From an uncultured Roseburia sp. (GTDB taxonomy: Bacteria; Bacillota; Clostridia; Lachnospirales; Lachnospiraceae), in NCBI GenBank assembly GCA_934309475.1, contig CAKRDK010000003.1, positions 62,001-126,000 on the forward strand: 64,000 bases of DNA. The letters are read 5' to 3'. A model generated the notes under the pieces. The model saw only the letters and a program-made list of their open reading frames with translations, ran no database searches and was not told the origin of the DNA. Shown piece by piece: positions 59,931 through 64,000 of the stretch; the first letter of the stretch is position 1; every line of letters begins with the position of its first letter. The translations under genes were made by a program, and so were the position numbers.

Positions 59931-61238
59931 ATGAATGAGTTTATTTTAGATTATTTTACTAATTTTTTAAATTACCTGAGTCTGACAATCTGTGTCAGCT
60001 TATTTACAAATAAATCTATCCAAAAAATACAAAAATACTGTATTTTTATACTCATTTCTCTTGTTTCACTATTTGCTTTTCTACTAAATGATATCTGTGT
60101 TTTTATATTGTCATTTATTTTTCTTATCATTGTAAATGAAATTTTTACCGTCACAAATATAGGAAACCATATCTTACAAATCATGTTTTCCTTTTTTACA
60201 GTGACACTCTTATATGATATGGGAATTTTATTTTTCATTATTCTTGAGCGTTCCTTTCACGTTTCTTCCAGCCCTGATACCAAAAACCTTCTGGCAATGC
60301 TATCCGTCATCGTGAGTGTAATTATATACAAATATATTCTAGAGAAATGTCCACTTGGTTCTCTAAGCAAAAATAAAGTCAAATACTTTATTCTATTTTT
60401 GTTACTCTTAATCGCAGATTTTATTATTTCTCATGGATTTTTCGAATATATTCTTGCTCAAAATGAGGTAGAAACTTTCTTTATTATCGACCTTGCATAT
60501 GTCCTTATCAGCATAGGATTTTACGCAGAGCTTATCCTGATTATCTATTTTATGGCAATGAATGATGTTCATAAGGCAAATGCAAGAATGGCTTCTATGT
60601 ATTTAGAGATGCAAAAAAATTATTATGAATATTTAGAAAAACGAGAGGAAGACACGCGCCGGTTTCGCCACGATATCCAAAGTCATCTGACCATGATACG
60701 ACTCCTTTATCAAGAAAATCGCTACTCAGAAATGGAACATTATTTTGATGAATTGGATGTGAAAGCAGCTTCTCTCTTACGAAATATCAATGTTGGCAAT
60801 GAAATCGCAAATGCTCTTTTGAGCTATTACGAAAGTTATATGGAAACAAAATCCGTTCATTTGTCAGTCAATGGATATTTTCCTGCTTTCATTCCTATAT
60901 CATCTTATGATTTATGTACCATTCTTTCTAACTTATTAGATAATGCATTGGAGGCTTTATATGATTATCCAGATACAACGGTAACTATAAATTTTGCATA
61001 TGATGATAACCACTATATGATATCTGCACAAAATCCATGTAAAAGAAAATGGAATCACTTAAAAATATTACAGACTACGAAAACTGACACACAAAATCAT
61101 GGATATGGCTTGAAAAATATAGAAACTGCTGTTCATAACTATCAGGGACTTATCAATATTTCTACAGAAAACGATATATTCCACATCGATATTATAATTC
61201 CACGAAATGAGGTTCTCAATGAAAATTGCAATTATTGA
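59931..61238 (+). CDS. AgrC-type sensor histidine kinase (GHKL ATPase)
   Basis: 435 residues. Six to seven membrane helices in residues 1-212, then a short coiled linker and the kinase part. H247 in RRFRHDIQSHL is the phosphorylated histidine, and the GHKL-type ATPase has NLLDNALEALYD and HGYGLKNIE. This is the HPK10 layout of peptide-sensing kinases such as AgrC. It overlaps the LytTR regulator gene by 20 bases. No AgrB/AgrD genes are seen nearby. Confidence 0.92.
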   Translation: MNEFILDYFTNFLNYLSLTICVSLFTNKSIQKIQKYCIFILISLVSLFAFLLNDICVFILSFIFLIIVNEIFTVTNIGNHILQIMFSFFTVTLLYDMGILFFIILERSFHVSSSPDTKNLLAMLSVIVSVIIYKYILEKCPLGSLSKNKVKYFILFLLLLIADFIISHGFFEYILAQNEVETFFIIDLAYVLISIGFYAELILIIYFMAMNDVHKANARMASMYLEMQKNYYEYLEKREEDTRRFRHDIQSHLTMIRLLYQENRYSEMEHYFDELDVKAASLLRNINVGNEIANALLSYYESYMETKSVHLSVNGYFPAFIPISSYDLCTILSNLLDNALEALYDYPDTTVTINFAYDDNHYMISAQNPCKRKWNHLKILQTTKTDTQNHGYGLKNIETAVHNYQGLINISTENDIFHIDIIIPRNEVLNENCNY

Positions 61239-61923
61239 TGATGAACAATATTGGAGAGATACCCTCCTCCAAAAATGTAAAAATATATTGGCTGAAACAG
61301 AATTATCTTCTGAAATACACGTTTTTTCAGATGGAGCATCCTTTCTGAAAAATTCCGATTATGACATTATATTTTTAGATATTGAAATGGATTCGGAAAA
61401 TGGTCTAAAACTTGCAGAAAATTACCGTTCTTTGCATGGCAATACCATTATTATTTTTATTACTTCACACAATGAATTTAGCAGACAAGGCTATTATGTT
61501 GATGCTTTTCGCTATATAATCAAGGAAAATCTTGATCATGAACTTCCAGAAGCTCTTCATTCTGCAATTTGTAAACTCTCTCTTTTTTGCAATATAAGGC
61601 TTCACCTTCTAAATATTGGAGATACAACTATTGAAATAAATCAAATTTACTATATTGAAACTGAAAAAAGAAATATACGCATTCATTTTGCTCATGACTC
61701 TTTTTTAGCAAGTGATAACATTTCAGAAGTTAGTGAACAGCTTTTGCCATATCATTTTTATCGTACACATAAATCATTCATTATTAATATGGAAAAGGTT
61801 CGCTACTTTGATTCTGAAAATATATACTTTACAAATAATGAAACCGCCATGTTGAGTACCCGGAATTACTCCGACTTTAAAAAGAAATATTTTCAATACA
61901 AATTGGAATTAGCAAATAAATAG
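61219..61923 (+). CDS. LytTR-family response regulator (AgrA-like)
   Basis: 234 residues from ATG at 61219, GAGG six bases upstream; the frame itself opens 12 bases earlier. Receiver with D7/D8 and phospho-acceptor D54 (IIFLDIEMDS). LytTR DNA-binding domain at about 130-230 (IYYIETEKRNIRIH, FYRTHKSFIINM). Its likely target is the promoter region just downstream, which carries two direct repeats. Confidence 0.92.
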   Translation: MKIAIIDDEQYWRDTLLQKCKNILAETELSSEIHVFSDGASFLKNSDYDIIFLDIEMDSENGLKLAENYRSLHGNTIIIFITSHNEFSRQGYYVDAFRYIIKENLDHELPEALHSAICKLSLFCNIRLHLLNIGDTTIEINQIYYIETEKRNIRIHFAHDSFLASDNISEVSEQLLPYHFYRTHKSFIINMEKVRYFDSENIYFTNNETAMLSTRNYSDFKKKYFQYKLELANK

Positions 61924-61954
61924 CGTTTGCGCAAAAAAAGCTTCGTTTATGCAA
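61923..61954 (+). promoter_or_regulatory. Candidate LytTR direct-repeat site
   Basis: GCGTTTGCGCA (61923-61933) and TCGTTTATGCA (61943-61953) share CGTTT.xGCA with about 20 bases start to start, near the spacing of LytTR sites. It ends seven bases before the -35 box. Confidence 0.6.
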
Positions 61955-61960
61955 CTAGCA

Positions 61961-62019
61961 TTGTAGGTTTACATACTTTTCGCTAAAATAATAGTATCAA
62001 AACGTTTTGAAACTATTAT
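61961..62019 (+). promoter_or_regulatory. Promoter and 32-base palindrome before the 62042 gene
   Basis: TTGTAG (61961-61966), 17-base spacer, TAAAAT (61984-61989). A palindrome of two 16-base arms centred on AAAACGTTTT spans 61988-62019 with one mismatch, overlapping the expected start of transcription. It may be a repressor operator or a stabilising 5' hairpin. Confidence 0.75.
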
Positions 62020-62041
62020 GTAAAAGGAGAGTATTGAGATT

Positions 62042-62452
62042 TTGAAAAACAACAAAAGATTATTAACCTTCGTATTAACTGCCATTATTTTATTGGGGGA
62101 GATTTTACCAACTATACCTGTCTTTGCTTGGAGTAACGAAGATGCCCAGACCATTTCCTATGCTTCAGACTTTGAAGCTATGACAGACGAACAACTAAAT
62201 GTCTATATTCATTCAATAGCAACCGGTAAATCAAAAAGTGCATCATCTATAGACCAGAAAAAGTCTGTGGCAAATGCACCCTTAAAAGCTGCCTGGCTTG
62301 CTGCTGCTGAACTGGCTAAGAGAAATGGCTATGAATGTGCCGGAACATTAGTACAATATTCTGTAAATGGAAAAAACTATTCCGAAACAAATGGTAAATT
62401 TTCCAAGAAAATAAAAACTTCTAAAGCTTACTCCAACTGGAAAAAAAAATAG
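62042..62452 (+). CDS. Secreted protein, frame broken at an A9 tract
   Basis: 136 residues from TTG at 62042 with AAAGGAG upstream. Signal peptide at 1-29 (cleaved after VFA). The mature part has PLKAAWLAAAELAKRNGYECAG and GKNYSETNGKFSKK. The frame stops at 62452 right after nine A bases (62441-62449). In the next frame a coding-like 50-residue extension follows to 62609; removing one A joins both into 188 residues. Its position behind an AgrC/LytTR pair suggests a regulated secreted effector, for example a bacteriocin-like protein, but I recognise no family with certainty. Confidence 0.65.
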   Translation: MKNNKRLLTFVLTAIILLGEILPTIPVFAWSNEDAQTISYASDFEAMTDEQLNVYIHSIATGKSKSASSIDQKKSVANAPLKAAWLAAAELAKRNGYECAGTLVQYSVNGKNYSETNGKFSKKIKTSKAYSNWKKK

Positions 62453-62609
62453 TAGTGGTGCAAAGGCTGTTATCAGAGATACTTTTGATTTTGCCTATAC
62501 ATCTGATATGGGAAGTTTATTCTCAACTTTTGTAAATGATTGGGGGTGGCTTTCTCAGCAAACTGGCGCTTTAACCCCTATAAAAGTAACAATATCTATA
62601 TCTCAATAG
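62441..62609 (+). other. A9 tract and out-of-frame C-terminal extension
   Basis: Nine A bases followed, in the -1 related frame, by an open stretch reading SSGAKAVIRDTFDFAYTS and later VNDWGWLSQQTG up to a TAG at 62607. This looks like the C-terminus of the 62042 protein. Transcriptional slippage or phase variation at the tract could restore it. Confidence 0.65.
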
Positions 62610-62618
62610 GAGGAATTC

Positions 62619-63023
62619 GTGAAAAAAAATATTATACTATCTGTTACCATTCTATCTTTATTTCTTGTCCTGACCGGCTGTGCCGGTTCCGGTGATTGGA
62701 AATACAGCGAACTGCCCGGAAATTATGAATTAGTCCGCACGAGTGCAAAATGCATTAATATTGCAAAAGCCGATGACGATAGCGATGTTTTATTTACAAA
62801 CATCATTGAAGGATATATCACACAATTTATGGTATCCGGCGATTATATTCTTATCACCAATGAAAAAGAGGATGAAACATGCTACTACCTTGTGAACACC
62901 ACAGATGATTCTGTTTTGGAATTCACCTCAGAAAATGAGCTGCGCGATGCCGCAGACGAATGTGGCATCTCCGATGCATTAGAATGGACAAAGACAAGCG
63001 ACGTTGAACATGACTATTCATGA
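62619..63023 (+). CDS. Small lipoprotein
   Basis: 134 residues from GTG at 62619, AGGAGG upstream, ten bases after the extended frame ends. Lipobox VLTGC (C21), then a mixed beta domain. It is surface-anchored. It could be co-expressed with the secreted protein and, if that is a toxin, act as an immunity protein; this is only a positional guess. Confidence 0.7.
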   Translation: MKKNIILSVTILSLFLVLTGCAGSGDWKYSELPGNYELVRTSAKCINIAKADDDSDVLFTNIIEGYITQFMVSGDYILITNEKEDETCYYLVNTTDDSVLEFTSENELRDAADECGISDALEWTKTSDVEHDYS

Positions 63024-63028
63024 AAAAA

Positions 63029-63066
63029 GAGCTTTCAATTCACTACACAAAGTGAGTTGAAAGCTC
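63029..63066. terminator. Bidirectional terminator
   Basis: Stem GAGCTTTCAATTCACT / AGTGAGTTGAAAGCTC with loop ACACAA, A run on the left, T run on the right. Serves the convergent lipoprotein and rsmI genes. Confidence 0.9.
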
Positions 63067-63076
63067 CTTTTTATTT

Positions 63077-63925
63077 TTACAAAAGTGCCTGATAAATATC
63101 CCGCTTGCTGACACCACGGTCTTTTGCGACCATCTTCATTGCCTCTTTTCTGGCAATTCCCTGCTCCTCATAAAAAGCCATGTGCTCCTCTATGCTCATG
63201 CTCTCCCACGACTTTTTCTGCTCCTCCACAATTTCCTGCATTGTCTTTCCCTCAAGGACAAGCACATACTCACCGCGTGGCTCGTTTTCCTCATAAAAAA
63301 GCAGTGCATCTTCAAGCGTTGTCTTTCTTTTTTCCTCGTAACGCTTTGTCAGCTCACGACAAATTGTAATATTGCGATTTCCCAGTGCGTCATGAAGTTC
63401 CTTCAAGGTTGCAGCCAGATGATGCGGTGCCTCATAAATAATAATGGTTCGCGTCTCATCCTTTAACTTTTCTAAAATAAACGCACGCTCTTTTTTATCT
63501 TTTGGCAAAAATGCTTCAAATGCAAAACGTCTTGTCGGAAGCCCTGACATCGTAAGTGCTGTAATACAGGCGGCTGCACCCGGCAGCGATGTCACTTCAA
63601 TGCCTTCCTCGTAACAGATACGCACAAGCTCCTCGCCCGGATCCGAAATCCCCGGTGTTCCTGCATCTGTTATCAACGCAATGTCTTTTCCCTCACGCAT
63701 CTTATCCACAAGCTGGTAGGCTTTTTCAATTTTGTTATACTCATGATAGCTCGTCATCGGCGTCTTTATCTCAAAATGATTGAGCAGCTTGATTGAATTT
63801 CTCGTATCCTCCGCCGCAATCAAATCCACCTCTTTTAGTGTCCGCAGCACACGGAATGTAATGTCCTCTAAATTGCCGATTGGCGTCGCACATAAATATA
63901 ATTTACCTTGTTTTGTCTGTTCCAT
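63077..63925 (-). CDS. rsmI: 16S rRNA (cytidine(1402)-2'-O)-methyltransferase
   Basis: 282 residues from ATG at 63925, GGGGAG eight bases upstream. SAM-dependent tetrapyrrole-methylase fold with LCATPIGNLEDITFR, AEDTRNSIKLL, ITDAGTPGISDPGE and SLPGAAA. It methylates C1402 of 16S rRNA in the decoding centre. It begins one base after the preceding gene's stop. Confidence 0.95.
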   Translation of the reverse strand: MEQTKQGKLYLCATPIGNLEDITFRVLRTLKEVDLIAAEDTRNSIKLLNHFEIKTPMTSYHEYNKIEKAYQLVDKMREGKDIALITDAGTPGISDPGEELVRICYEEGIEVTSLPGAAACITALTMSGLPTRRFAFEAFLPKDKKERAFILEKLKDETRTIIIYEAPHHLAATLKELHDALGNRNITICRELTKRYEEKRKTTLEDALLFYEENEPRGEYVLVLEGKTMQEIVEEQKKSWESMSIEEHMAFYEEQGIARKEAMKMVAKDRGVSKRDIYQALL

Positions 63926-63926
63926 A

Positions 63927-64000
63927 CTATTTCTCCCCATACCCATAAATCTCATAAACCTCCCGTGTATACACACCCGGTTTTTCATATACAATCAAAG
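63927..64000 (-). CDS. C-terminal end of a tRNA1(Val) methyltransferase-like gene (partial)
   Basis: The last 23 codons, ending LIVYEKPGVYTREVYEIYGY, then GEK and stop TAG at 63927-63929. This tail is typical of TrmN6/YfiC-type N6-adenine tRNA methyltransferases, which precede rsmI in many Firmicutes. Only the end is inside the window. Confidence 0.7.
   Translation of the reverse strand, partial: LIVYEKPGVYTREVYEIYGYGEK

Overview
The window reads as a chromosomal segment of an anaerobic Clostridia member, most likely Lachnospiraceae. The evidence is moderate GC content, strong AGGAGG-type ribosome binding sites, sporulation-type spmA/spmB genes, a 56-residue 2[4Fe-4S] ferredoxin, a complete F-type ATP synthase operon, a PTS fructose operon, and the rpsF-ssb-rpsR and rplI-dnaB blocks. 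Most genes lie on the minus strand.

Layout. 1-3666: two divergent OmpR-type two-component systems. 3667-4328: no gene, but one giant imperfect hairpin of about 510 bases. 4329-8909: a tannase-like lipoprotein esterase and a GntR/ABC transporter operon. 9190-12437: an AT-rich island with two overlapping XRE-TPR regulators, a 49-codon peptide gene, a membrane protein and a secreted protein, tied together by repeated ACATACCA operators. 12532-19662: coiled-coil protein, 5'-nucleotidase, proC, amidohydrolase, GGDEF/HD-GYP signalling protein. 19767-25568: fruR-fruK-fruA-ptsH-ptsI. 25752-33720: histidine phosphatase and the atp operon. 33806-36568: dCMP deaminase, upp, an LMW-phosphatase-like protein, and Sua5. 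36722-43430: galM, ferredoxin, lipoprotein, protein kinase, MerR regulator, Rpn remnant. 43680-50547: dnaB, rplI, gdpP, MATE, rpsR, ssb, rpsF, DUF951. 50639-55091: a second hairpin element, sirtuin, lipoprotein, initiator tRNA, spmB and spmA. 55240-59881: a large secreted protein and a DUF885 lipoprotein. 59931-63023: AgrC/LytTR-type two-component pair, a secreted protein broken at an A9 tract, and a small lipoprotein. The window ends in rsmI and the tail of a tRNA methyltransferase gene.

The best candidate for an undescribed system is 9190-12520. Two RRNPP-like regulators are preceded by one operator copy. A second copy sits between the divergent peptide gene and the membrane/secreted protein operon. 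This has the architecture of a peptide quorum-sensing circuit. A second, independent cell-signalling module lies at 59931-63023. Other points of note are an HPr whose residue 46 is Arg rather than Ser, an LMW-phosphatase-like protein without the catalytic Cys, a c-subunit with Na+-type ligands, and a large secreted protein whose signal peptide has no standard start codon. All functions come from reading motifs by eye; no database search was possible.
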